A stretch of 64,000 nucleotides of DNA from Aurelia coerulea (Eukaryota; Cnidaria; Scyphozoa; Semaeostomeae; Ulmaridae). Positions 54,775-64,000 of the stretch are shown piece by piece (within the stretch, counting starts at the first letter, position 1; every line of letters starts with the position of its first letter). The position numbers were made by a program, and so were the translations under genes. The notes under the pieces were generated by a model. That model was not told the origin of the DNA. It was given only the letters and a program-made list of their open reading frames with translations, and did no database searches. The DNA lies in NCBI GenBank assembly GCA_039566865.1, contig CM076961.1, positions 12,361,501 through 12,425,500 on the forward strand, given 5' to 3'.

Positions 54775-54866
54775 TTCACTCACTCACTCACTCACTCACT
54801 CACTCACTCACTCACTCACTCACTCACTCACTCACTCACTCACTCACTCACTCACTCACTCACTCA
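54775..54866. repeat. (CACT)n microsatellite, about 23 units
   Basis: An almost pure CACT/ACTC array that meets the 5' truncation point of the LINE at 54867. Confidence 0.97.
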
Positions 54867-56690
54867 TTCTAGCATTTCTAGCATTCTGAAAATTACAGGT
54901 CGCTATCAAGATGCTGGTTCCTTTGATTTTCATAAAGTTACCCCTGATACTGTCGACAAAGAGGTTAGGGATCTAAATCCTAAGAAAGCTACAACGCACA
55001 AAAGTATTCCTCCTAAAATTCTTAAATCCAATTCTGATGTATGTGTAGAACCTTTGACGAAAATATTTAATGATTGCATAGAAAATTCGTCCTTTCCTGA
55101 TAAACTAAAATGCGCGGATGTCACTTCTCTTCCCAAGAATGGACCATCCAACTCTAGGACCAACTTTCGGGCAATCAGCGTTCTGCCTACGGTCTCAAAA
55201 CTGTTTGAAAGAATAATGGACAAACAGATAGTTGCATATATTACACCCTTTTTATCGTCACTTCTCTGTGGTTTTCGAAAAGGTTACAGTGCCCAGCATG
55301 CTCTCGTACGGCTCTTAGAAAAATGCAAAATTGGCCTTGATGAAGGTGGCAAGGCAGGGGCTGTATTGATGGACCTGTCCAAGGCATTTGATTGCATCAG
55401 ACACGATCTTTTGATTGCAAAATTGCAAGCCTACGGTTTCTCCCGCGAAGCATTAACACTAATCAATGATTACCTCACAAATAGACAACAAAGAGTAAAA
55501 GTAAATGGGTCATTCAGTTCTTGGAAAAGCGTCACACGAGGTGTTCCTCAGGGGTCAGTCTTAGGGCCTCTGTTATTCAACATATACATTAATGATCTTC
55601 TACTCTTCATTCAAAACTCGGATATATGTAATTATGCAGATGATACTACAATCTATGCCTGCGATAAGAACCTGGAAAATATAACTCATAGGCTTGAAAA
55701 TGACTGTAGTTTAGCTTTGGAATGGTTTGCCGACAACTTTATGAAATTAAATGCAGATAAATGCCATCTTCTGGTTCTTGGGCAGAGATGTGATGATCCT
55801 GTTACTGTTAGGATTGGAAATGCTGATGTTGTAAATAGCTCCGACGAGAAGCTACTCGGAGTTCAAATTGACAGCAAACTTTCCTTCGATAATCATGTTT
55901 CCAATTTGTGCCAAAAGGCTAGCAATAAACTTTATGCACTTGCTCGCATATCCCCATACATGGATCAGAGCAAACTAAGAACACTCATGAGGGCATTTAT
56001 TACCAGTCAGTTTCAATACTGTCCTTTAATCTGGATGTTTCACAGCAGGCAGCTTAACAAAACAATTAACAAAATACAGGAAAGGGCTTTGAGAATTACT
56101 TATAAGGATGCCGAATCTACTTATAGTGAGCTATTAGAGAAGGACTGTGCCGTTACTATTCATACAAAGAACTTGCAGCTACTTATGACTGAAATGTACA
56201 AAACTAGAAATGACCTGAACCCTTCATTCATGCAGGAAATTTTCTGTGAAAATGAAAGTCATTACAATCTGCGCAACAATAACGAATTCTTTCAACCTAG
56301 GGTGAGATCTGTCAACAACGGGACAGAAAGCATCCGTTTCAAAGGTCCGCAGCTGTGGCAAATGTTACCACCAATGATACGTATTTCAGAATCCCTTTGC
56401 CAGTTTAAAACAAAAATAAAAAGTTGGAACGGAGAAAATTGTCCATGTAAATTATGCCGCATTTTTATTCCGAATTTGGGCTTTTTATGATGAATCTTAT
56501 TAGATATCTACTTTTACTTTTACACTGTATACTTTTGATGACTTGTAAATATTTTATCCATTATTTTTCTTATCTAATATTTGTATTTTAATGTTTTAAA
56601 GTTGGAATAAATTAGCTAATTACTTTTAGCTATCTTTTTGACATTTGTAATCCAACAATAAAGAAATTGATAATAATAATAACAAGAGAT
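54867..56690 (+). mobile_element. CR1/Rex1-like LINE with intact RT, 5'-truncated
   Basis: Open from the microsatellite to a natural stop at 56490, followed by a 3' UTR with AATAAAG and a short GATAATAATAATAAC end. The endonuclease is missing through 5' truncation. The same clade as the rearranged LINE at 16810-18500. Confidence 0.88.
54885..56490 (+). CDS. LINE reverse transcriptase, uninterrupted
   Basis: About 535 codons without a break. Motifs in order: LNPKKATTHKSIPPKIL (linker), RAISVLPTVSKLFERIM, SLLCGFRKGYSAQHAL, motif A VLMDLSKAFDCIRHDL, motif B GVPQGSVLGPLLFNIYINDL and motif C ICNYADDTTIY. After these come DSKLSFDNHV, SQFQYCPLIWMFHSR and a C-terminal FKGPQLWQMLP block ending in a CPCKLC finger. 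All three catalytic Asp residues are present. No initiator Met upstream is meaningful, because the true start is lost with the endonuclease. The intact frame suggests comparatively recent insertion. Confidence 0.9.
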
Positions 56691-57638
56691 ATTGCTATCT
56701 GAAGATTTGCGCTGTGAACTGCGACAGTATTTTGAGGATAGACGCAAGGGTGAAGATTATGTCATATGTATTGTTACAAATGAAGTTTTTTTGCAAACTG
56801 TGCAGGAATGATAATGAATGTGCATGATTTGTGTAGAGCACACAGATTACCTCGAAGAATGCTTGCTTGCACGTCTGCAAGTTTTTTACCTGTCCAGGGT
56901 ACTGTGGTATATCTAGGATAGGGGTGGTCAGGTTCCTTTTTTGGGTCTAAAATTTGAGGAAAGCAAAGAGATGGGAGTATCATTCTTCCAGAAAAGCGTA
57001 AGAGATTTTTTAAACACTGGGATTTTCAGGGTTTTTTTTGTGCAAATTTTTCCAAAGATGTACGAGATTTCTTTCGAAAATGATACGCTCTTCGTATGCT
57101 GCAATATGAAATTGATTACGGAGAGCAGGGAGACTGCGAAACTGCATTAGCGCCAAAACGGGACTTACTTCGGACACTTGCTCTCTCGTTGCTCATTGAC
57201 TGGGAAACTTCCACAACCTACGCGTCTCACAACACAACCCAACTGCCCTGATCTTTCTCTGGTCTCCAAGTTTGATGCCAAAAACCTCTGCAGACATGCC
57301 AATTTTAATCAATCAAAAACATCCAATGAATGGACTGTTACTTCCTGATCACTTCCTCCTGCGCGCGCTTAAAATTTTGTGACGTATGTGGACAACAATG
57401 GATGACAACTTCCGATGACGTCAATCCTGAACGCAGTAAACATGCGTCTCTTTTCTAGGAATGTCATTGGCTGAAACCATGAAATGTTCACTGTATGTTT
57501 AGTTATGCGCGCCATGTCAACGTTCGTTCATCGAGCCTACGAGCCTATTTTAAAGATTCGCTGCTGCTGCGCAGCGCAAATCAATAATAATTCACTCACG
57601 AACGAACCAAGAACGCCAACCTTTGAACTACCGACGAA
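56691..57638. other. unassigned, with a short coding-like plus frame at 56693-56810
   Basis: 56693-56810 reads LLSEDLRCELRQYFEDRRK... to a stop and looks protein-like but is unrecognised. 57330-57430 has CRE-like TGACGTA/TGACGTCA sites and GCGCGCGC, possibly promoter-like. No gene is called. Confidence 0.3.
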
Positions 57639-57815
57639 TGCAAAGAATGCCCAAAAAGCAATTAGTTGCAAATTGCTGAATTTTTGCTGACTTCTGTAGC
57701 ATCGCAGAAATAACTGACTGGAACGCAAATTCCGAACCAGCTAAGAATGCCAAGAATGCAATCAGTTGCCAATTGCTGACGTATTGCTGCGTTATTGTAT
57801 CACCGCAGTTATACG
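57639..57815 (+). repeat. about 100-bp tandem duplication
   Basis: 57639-57715 and 57740-57815 are alike: AAGAATGCC...GCAAT(T/C)AGTTGC...AATTGCTGA...GCATCGCAG / GTATCACCGCAG. Function unknown. Confidence 0.6.
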
Positions 57816-58038
57816 AAAACGCTTTTTGGCAGGCTATCTTTAAAACATGGAAACTGGAAACTGGAATCTGGAACTGGAATCTATGAAAAGAAGATATTTA
57901 TGTCCCACCAAATTCAAGATGAAATGAAACATTTGTCGTTTCAATATTCGTGCAATTTTACCTATCCTTCTGCAAAAGCATTAAGAAGATGTTAGCCAAG
58001 GGGCTCATTAACTATTTGCTTTGTCTACCACAAGAGCC

Positions 58039-58865
58039 CCATCGCCCTGTTCCGATCACTGGCTCCTGTGAGCGCTTTGGTGTACCATCTCGGGATGTTT
58101 GTTTACAAGAGGAATGGGTCCTATAATTAAAAAAGCGCGCAAAAAAATACTTTGCTGATGCCATGAGCTTCAAATTGAGACGTGGTTTACTGTTTTCTGG
58201 CGTGTGAATCCAGCGATATGGGAAGATGAAAGAGGCCTAACTGTGATGGAATCGCAAGTAGTCGCCATTTTTAACTTCGTGTTTCCTTGCAGCAATTATA
58301 TTTTCTCTTGTTTCTCTGCTACTGTTTACTAGAACCGCAGTAAAAACATTTCAAACTTTACTCCAACTCTCCAAGCGAATATTTACAAAAAAATTTCGAT
58401 TATAATATCTTCTGCTTCCCAGCCGGGCGTAAAGTTCTAACTGCAGTCAGATAGGCTACATATCACCCTCTTCCGATCACGAGGGTTGGCTTCGAATTCT
58501 TGGATTCTCTCTCAATGAAGAGGAAATAAACAAAGAAACATCACCATGGGGTTTCGTTGACTTTGGATGGGCGTGAGGTAGGGTTTGAAATAATGCCAGG
58601 GGGCATTGAAGTATGGGAAGGGGGCTATGCTATAGTGTTGCCAGTTATTTTGTAATAGACTGTAGATTTCAATTGTAAATTGCTTATGGTGTCATTAAAC
58701 GAATAAAGAGGCTAAATGTAACTTATCAAACGATAACATGAGAAAAATATCTTTTGTTATGTGTATGACATCCATTTCAATTGGAAACTGCGCTTTCTTG
58801 AGTACTCTGCGGTGGTACCGTCAGAAATTCATGCGTGAGCTTGCGTGATCGGAACAGGGCGATGG
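58039..58865. mobile_element. 827-bp segment with terminal inverted repeats
   Basis: CCATCGCCCTGTTCCGATCA at the left is exactly complementary to TGATCGGAACAGGGCGATGG at the right. No coding sequence or clear target duplication. Probably a non-autonomous DNA transposon of unknown superfamily. Confidence 0.65.
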
Positions 58866-58904
58866 AATGAAGATATCGCGATTTTATCACTGTGTTTTCC
58901 GACA

Positions 58905-59580
58905 AAAAGTTCCCAGCCTGTACTTGCAATCATTTGCAATACAGGCTGGGAACTTTTTTACCCAAGGGTTTGAATGAACGGGCTGCAGATGTAGAACTCG
59001 ATATGTTTGCGTGTGGCGTGGCCTAATTCCTGCCATTGTATCTGATGTCTCTGGGGGGTATTGCTGGTGGTGCTCTATGGTCTTCCTATTTGGCTTCATG
59101 TTTTCTTTGCATGTGGCGTTAGGGTGGAATCCCTTATCAAGCCATTCAGGATTCAGCAATTTGCGAATCATTGAAAGGTTAGATGGGAGGGTTGTGGGGT
59201 TGCCGGCTGGATCCCTTGGAGGTTTGGTCTGTGACTATTTTGATCCTCCAGGGTGAACATTTGCTAATGTGCAAACCATTTCATTTTCTTGTTTACACTA
59301 AAAAACAGTTTGGAACAAAACGTGATTTTCATTCCCACTTGGTTTTAATTTCGGGGGTAGTCATGTTTCCTAAGAATAGAGTTCTTTGTAGTAAAAATGT
59401 AATTTTACGTTATTTTTAATTTTACCTTGCCTTGTTTATCACGTAGTATAAATTCTCGGTTGTCCTTTAGAAAGTAGTGCTGACGAAGATTTTTAATCGA
59501 AACGTTCCAAGATTCTAACAGTTGTGTTTTTATTCATTTTATTTCTGTTAATTTTTGATGGTGGTTTAGTTCAATCTGAC
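58905..59580 (+). mobile_element. Penelope-like element G, 3' end only
   Basis: 58939-59580 is nearly identical to the PLE-A end (24665-25255), including NERAADVELDMFACG, the 3' UTR and the hammerhead-like motif. At the break point, AAAAAGTTCCCAGCCTGTA appears inverted just upstream (58906-58924), forming a hairpin with a 14-bp spacer. This is a very short version of the inverted PLE tail. Confidence 0.88.
59480..59504 (+). ncRNA. hammerhead-ribozyme-like core in the PLE-G tail
   Basis: CTGACGA (59480-59486), helix GATT-TTT-AATC, GAAAC (59499-59503). It agrees with PLE-A except for the improved helix. Confidence 0.5.
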
Positions 59581-59805
59581 AATAAATCCATTAATAAATA
59601 ACTATCTAATACTACTTACTACATTTTCAGATGCATTACAAAAGTAAACCTATTATTTAATTAGTCTTATCGAAAAGAAAAAGAAAATTACAATGCTTTA
59701 TAGCCTATCCCACATTACACTTCAGGCAAGAGACGGCAATCTAGCTTGACGTCTAATGTGGGACCGACTTTGGTCAATATGCAAGGAAGTATGTGAAATT
59801 GGTTG

Positions 59806-61092
59806 TTATAAACCTTCATTTAGTTTTAATTGGAAACTTGATAGCGAGGGAGACAGCTTGATTTGGTGATCAAGACCATTCCAAACGGTTGCCCCTCGAT
59901 ATGCAAATGCCTTTTGTCCGTTGTTTGTTCTAAACAAAGGAAGTTTCAAGTCGGTTTCGGTGTTTCTTAGCGTCCTTGCTGCCTGTTCACGCTGTCTTTG
60001 AAAAATTTGGGCCATATAATCTGGGCAGAGTTTATTCACAGATTTGAAAACAGTAGTTGCTTTCTCAAACCTGATCAGCTCTCTAACTGTTAGCCAGTTC
60101 AAACCTTTAATCAGAGGTAAGGAATGTGCATCATAAGCACTATTTGTCACAATACGGGCAGCGCGATTTTGAAGAATTTGCAGTCTTTTTATGTCTGCCT
60201 CTGTGCAACATCCCCATACTGTGCAACAGTATCGTAGATAGGGTTCGACTATACTTCTGTACATGGTTTTTACTGTACTGAGTGGAACGTACCTCTTTCC
60301 ATATCTCAGCATCCCTATCCCTCCTGAAATCTTCGAAGCAATAAAGTTGATATGTTCCTTCCAACTTAATGTTTTTTCGATCTGTACTCCGAGATATTTA
60401 GCCTCGTTTATCATCGGCACAACTTCATCACCAATAGCAAACTTAGGGCTAATGCCATCAGTGTTTGAAATATTCTGGAATTTTGCCCTACTACCAATAA
60501 GCATGGTTTGAGTTTTCGCAACGTTTAAAGACAACTTATTACCTTCTAACCATAATTTAAGATTGGTCAAATCATCGTTAATTGCTGAATTAATTGCATC
60601 GACTGATTTAGAGGAACAAGAGATGCTGGTATCATCCGCATGCATAGTAACCTTGGCATTGTCAAGTGCAAGTGGCAGGTCATTTATATACATTAGAAAA
60701 AGAAGTGGTCCCAAGCAAGATCCCTGGGGAACTCCATACCGAATACTTTCAATATTTGATATGTGCCCATTAACCTTACAGCATTGTTTTCTCCCACTTA
60801 GATAAGATTTGAACCACTCAAGCTTAAGACCCCTTATGCCATAATGGGATAACTTCTCCAACAGGATACTATGGTCTACTGTGTCGAAAGCCTTTTTCAG
60901 GTCGATGAAAACGACCGCATTAACATTGCCCCTATCGATGTCTGTGTACCAATCATTAGTGCTCTTGAGCAGACATGTAACACAAGAGTGTAATGATCGG
61001 AAACCAGACTGGTGCAAGTAGAGCAACTTATTTTCATCCAAATATTGATATAATTGGCCACCATATAAGACTTTCTCGAATAAACGTGACAC
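59806..61092 (-). CDS. LINE reverse transcriptase, RT core intact
   Basis: An uninterrupted 428-codon frame with YLHQSGFRSLHSC, motif A VVFIDLKKAFDTVDH, motif B YGVPQGSCLGPLLFLMYIND and motif C MHADDTSI. It continues with EAKYLGVQIEKTLSW, SIVEPYLRYCCTVWG and LQNRAARIVTNSAYD, and ends LRNTETDLKLPLF and FAYRGATVWNGLD. Motif C is HADD rather than YADD, seen in some LINE families. The upstream RT start and linker lie in other frames (61648-61121, 61988-61584), so the protein as a whole is broken. Confidence 0.9.
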   Translation of the reverse strand: MSRLFEKVLYGGQLYQYLDENKLLYLHQSGFRSLHSCVTCLLKSTNDWYTDIDRGNVNAVVFIDLKKAFDTVDHSILLEKLSHYGIRGLKLEWFKSYLSGRKQCCKVNGHISNIESIRYGVPQGSCLGPLLFLMYINDLPLALDNAKVTMHADDTSISCSSKSVDAINSAINDDLTNLKLWLEGNKLSLNVAKTQTMLIGSRAKFQNISNTDGISPKFAIGDEVVPMINEAKYLGVQIEKTLSWKEHINFIASKISGGIGMLRYGKRYVPLSTVKTMYRSIVEPYLRYCCTVWGCCTEADIKRLQILQNRAARIVTNSAYDAHSLPLIKGLNWLTVRELIRFEKATTVFKSVNKLCPDYMAQIFQRQREQAARTLRNTETDLKLPLFRTNNGQKAFAYRGATVWNGLDHQIKLSPSLSSFQLKLNEGL

Positions 61093-61120
61093 CGTTGGCA
61101 GGACCGAAATAGGGCGGTAG

Positions 61121-61988
61121 TTAGAATTGACATTGGCAGGGTTTCCAACAGTCAGGAAATACGCCCTGCCTCAAAGAAGTATTAAATATGATACTCAATG
61201 AACTAGCTAGGACAGGCATGTCGACTTTCAAAAAGTAGTTTGAAGTACCGTCTAAACCAAATCCATTTGATGTATTGTGGCACTTCACTGCTTTGCGTAT
61301 TTGGACTTCATCAACATTCTTAAACTTGAAGATTTTAGAATGCTGATCTATGTTAGTATCCCCTGATAGTAGGGGATTTCTCCTTGGTGGAATTTTATTG
61401 CTGAGCTTTTCTCCTATGTTACAAAAGTATTGGTTCATAGCATCGGCAATCTGTTGAGAGTCTGTAATATCTTTGCCACCATCCTCAAGAGAAGAAATAT
61501 GAGTAGTTTTTGATCTCTTATTTATCATCTGGTTAATGGTTTTCCAAGTTTCTTTCAGGTTGCCCTCGAAGGTTCTTATTCTATCAGAGAAAAAGTCCCT
61601 TTTTAGCTTTTGGTTCGTATTTGTTTCTGATATGTTTATATGCAGCAAATAACAAATCAGATTGGTTTTTAACTGCAGCTTTCTTTACCTTGTCTCTTAT
61701 TTGCGAAAGCTTGCTTAGTTCAGCGGTGTACCAAGGAGTGTATCTTTCGGCTACCCGACGTTTTCTTAAAGGAGCATGCTTTTCAATTATCATCGAAAGC
61801 ACTTCACACCAGTGCCCTAGCTGCTCATTGAGATTAGAGCCATTTTGTAAGACTAACGACCAATCAATTGATGCAAGGTCTTGCAAAAATGCGCTCTTGT
61901 TGAATTTGTTCATCTGTCGAGTTGTTACTACTTTATGTTTTATCGTCATGGATTCGAAGCGTGGTTGCAGGTATTTGAAACGTTTCAT
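61121..61988 (-). pseudogene. LINE endonuclease-RT linker, frameshifted
   Basis: 61988-61584 has RKRRVAERYTPWYTAEL and a basic helix. 61648-61121 has LKETWKTINQMINKR, INQYF-like MNQYFCNIGEKL, the NGFGLDGTSNYFLK block and RQGVFPDCWK. Frameshifts near 61605 and 61130 separate it from the RT. The endonuclease itself is absent. Confidence 0.85.
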
Positions 61989-62010
61989 TTCTTTAATCTC
62001 CTAATTCTGT

Positions 62011-62214
62011 AAAAAAAAGTCCATCAAACATCCTTATTATTTGTTTCATGCTTTATTTTTTTTCTCAATGAACTTAGGCCTAGATTAGTCTAGGCCCAAC
62101 TACTTTTTTGGCGCCACTCTTTGAAGTTTAGTCTTGACAACAAACTTTGGTATATATACAGACACTATAGTGCAGTCTCTTAGTGTATCAATCGTGCATT
62201 TCATAACACAAGCA
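62011..62214. other. spacer with TATATATA
   Basis: No feature beyond a GGTATATATACAG box at 62147-62160. Confidence 0.4.
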
Positions 62215-63120
62215 TGAAATTTGGCAAAAATGCTCAGTTTGACCTGCTGAAAACGATTCCGATGAGACACAAGTCGAAAAATACCCCCAAATCTATTTAT
62301 AGACTGGGGGTTCTCGGTCCCAGTCTTTTCTCAAATTTTTTCCTTCTTTGGCAAGCAATATGTAGTAAACACTTGAAACTTGGTACAAATACACAATTCA
62401 ACATGCTAAAAACGATGCCGATGAGAAAACATCCAAAAAATACCCCCAAAGCTATTTATAGACTTGGGGGCACCGGTCCCATTCTTTTCTTAGGTCCCTG
62501 CTTCTTTTGCGAACGATATATAGTAAACATTTGAAACTTGGTACAAATACACAATTCGTCATGTTAAAAACGATGCCGTTGAGAAAGCATCCAAAGAATA
62601 CCCCCAAAGCTATTTATAGACTTGGGGGCACCGGTCCCATTCTTTTCGTAGGTCCCTGCTTCTTTTGCGAAGGATATGTAGTAAACATTTGAAACTTGGT
62701 ACAAATACACAATTCGTCATGCTAAAAACGATGCCGTTGAGAAAACATTCACAAAAATACCCTCAAAGCTATTTATAGACTGGGGGCACTCGGTCCCAGT
62801 CCTTTCTAAAGTCTTTTTCCTTCTTCGGCAAACGATATGTGGTAAAGACTTAAAAATTTGTACAAATACGAAATATGACGTCCTGAAAACGATGTCGATG
62901 AGACAAAATGATAAAAAACCGAAAGCTATTTATAGATCAGGGGCACTAGGTCCCAGTCTCTTTTTATCTCTTGCCTCTTTCAGCAAACGATATGTAGCAA
63001 ACATTCTAAATTTGGCACTAATAAATAATTTGACATGCTGAAAACGATGCCGATGAGAAAAAACACTGAAATATACCCCCAAAGCTATTTATAGTCTGGG
63101 AGCACTCGGTACCATAAATC
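62215..63120 (+). repeat. tandem array of about 158-bp units, 5.7 copies
   Basis: Unit starts at about 62215, 62374, 62532, 62690, 62851 and 63006. Each unit has TTGGTACAAATACACAATT, AAAACGATGCCGATGAG, AAAGCTATTTATAGACT, and a GC-rich inverted block (GGGGGCACCGGTCCC or ACTGGG...CCCAGT), ending TATGTAGTAAACATT. The middle units are most alike. Open frames across it (62214-62692) shift with unit length and are not genes. Confidence 0.92.
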
Positions 63121-63244
63121 ATAAAGTACCATAAATCATGCGGGAGCAAATGTGACAAACAACACTATGAAAGAGCTCTCAAACGAAAGAATACTGAAAT
63201 GTCTTCACAAGCAGCAAAAGGTATTGGAACAAGGTCATCTTACG

Positions 63245-63887
63245 AGTCACAAATCTTTCTAGAGGCCACCTGCTTTTTTGTGAGGAGGAGGAAGAAGAAG
63301 AGGTGACTCTACGAAAAGCAAGCACTATGAAATTGGACTTTTGTGTTAGATCTGCAGCATTGGCTTTGGCTGATGATAAGATCCTGGCCAAACTAAGTGA
63401 GGGAGATATGATAGCGACTGATGAAAAGTATCACTACCGATGCCTCTGTTCTTACTATGCAAAAGCAAGGGAAATCAACGGGAAGGATGAAGTTGGCAGT
63501 GATGAGTCACCAATAACATATGGAATTGTTCTTTCAGAGGTAATGAATTCTATAATGAAGAAAATTGAGCAAATCAGCACAGCTCCCATTTTCGAATTGA
63601 GTGATATCAAGAAAATGTTCTGTCAAAGATATGAGCAGTACACTAAAAAGACAATCGAGGTCCATAGCTCCAGACTAAAAGATCAGTTGCTCCTACGTGT
63701 TGGAGGTCTCAAAGCAAGCAGAGGAAAAGAAGTTCTATTATCATCGGAAGAAGTAACAGGAGATGCTCTTTTTTATGCTTGCGTTAGAAGCTCAGATGAC
63801 GACGGATTATGCCTTGCTGAAGCAGCAAAGATCGTTCGAAGAGAAATTCTAAAGAATAGATATTCTTTCAAAGGAAAATGTCTATTG
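63245..63887 (+). CDS. unrecognised conserved-looking protein, partial, with probable splice donor
   Basis: Open from about 63251, with an acidic run, to about 63959. Visible: CVRSAALALADDKILAKLSE, GDMIATDEKYHYRCLCSYY (Cys and His spaced as in a metal-binding module), FELSDIKKMFCQRYEQY, SRLKDQLLLRVGG and AEAAKIVRREIL. A GTAAGT donor at 63888 likely ends the exon, since the frame degenerates after it. Just upstream, a T-run near 63271 separates the acidic frame from a neighbouring frame with LEATCFF, suggesting a one-base shift. The KLSxGDxIAxxxKYHxxCL pattern recalls proteins carried by repeats in cnidarian genomes (from memory, not checked). Function unknown; no ATG is assured. Confidence 0.55.
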
Positions 63888-64000
63888 GTAAGTTGCTACT
63901 TCCTGCAATTCAAGGTATGTTTGGGCACAATCGTTGGAGAAAATTCAGAATTTACCTGAACCAACGAACTGGGGATGGGAGGAGACTGACGATGGATACG

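Larger units (their letters stand above)
59600..62010 (-). mobile_element. L2/CR1-like LINE, 5'-truncated, well preserved
   Basis: Minus-strand element from the endonuclease-RT linker (about 62005) to its 3' UTR, which abuts PLE-G at about 59590. Three consecutive frames are broken only at about 61605 and 61130. Family member: 45690-46410. Confidence 0.88.

Noticed and set aside
62214..62692. Repeated open frames with LKTMP/RKHPKNTPKAIYRLG
   Set aside because: Unit length (about 158 bp) is not a multiple of three and the frame is lost in other units; a satellite, not a protein repeat.
1..64000. tRNA or rRNA genes
   Set aside because: No B-box GGTTCGANTCC with a matching cloverleaf and no rRNA-like conserved blocks were seen; small structured RNAs other than hammerhead-like motifs cannot be excluded by eye.

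Overview
This is a repeat-dense, intron-rich metazoan genomic window with no prokaryotic signature. It carries GT-AG microexons, APE-type and restriction-like-endonuclease (RLE) LINEs, GIY-YIG Penelope-like elements (PLEs), hAT, Tc1/mariner and piggyBac non-autonomous DNA transposons, and many (AAT)n arrays. The mix suggests a marine invertebrate, most likely a cnidarian; that is inference from family content, not a species call.

The host content I can support is one minus-strand gene. Eight short coding exons lie at 54494-54380, 53080-52979, 52781-52704, 28817-28716, 28119-28039, 21156-21058, 14300-14208 and 5675-5580. Each has consensus splice sites. They join in matching phase into a laminin/EGF-like module followed by alternating furin-like Cys-rich and EGF-CA modules, as in CRELD proteins (ER cysteine-rich with EGF-like domains). 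The gene spans at least 49 kb and continues beyond both outer exons. Its introns, one of them 24 kb, are filled with mobile elements. A second, partial protein-coding region with a probable splice donor lies at the right edge (about 63.25-63.89 kb, plus strand).

Layout: 0-5 kb holds a GTATAC-rich patch, two copies of a TA-flanked MITE, LINE debris and strand-asymmetric sequence. 5.9-10.8 kb is a nearly full-length minus-strand CR1-like LINE with a 2A-like motif before its endonuclease, split by a TTAA-flanked piggyBac-like MITE. 12.4-13.4 kb has a hairpin MITE and a LINE tail. 15.4-18.6 kb is a hAT element with an 8-bp target duplication that contains a rearranged LINE. 21.7-25.25 kb is PLE-A, with an L2-like LINE inserted in it. 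25.3-27.4 kb has two RLE-LINE fragments between (ATT)n arrays. 29.3-37.4 kb is MITEs, two decayed LINEs, a dispersed repeat and PLE-B. 38.2-42.3 kb is an RLE-LINE carrying a piggyBac-like MITE and a fold-back element. 42.3-51.5 kb is a run of PLEs, most with inverted tails and hammerhead-ribozyme-like motifs, separated by (AAT)n. 51.5-52.2 kb is an RLE-LINE fragment next to telomere-type repeats. 54.8-56.7 kb and 59.6-62.0 kb are the best-preserved LINEs. 62.2-63.1 kb is a tandem array of about 158-bp units just upstream of the terminal ORF.

Taken together, the window records nested retroelement invasions of a host gene's introns. AAT microsatellites repeatedly mark the ends of both RLE-LINE and PLE fragments.
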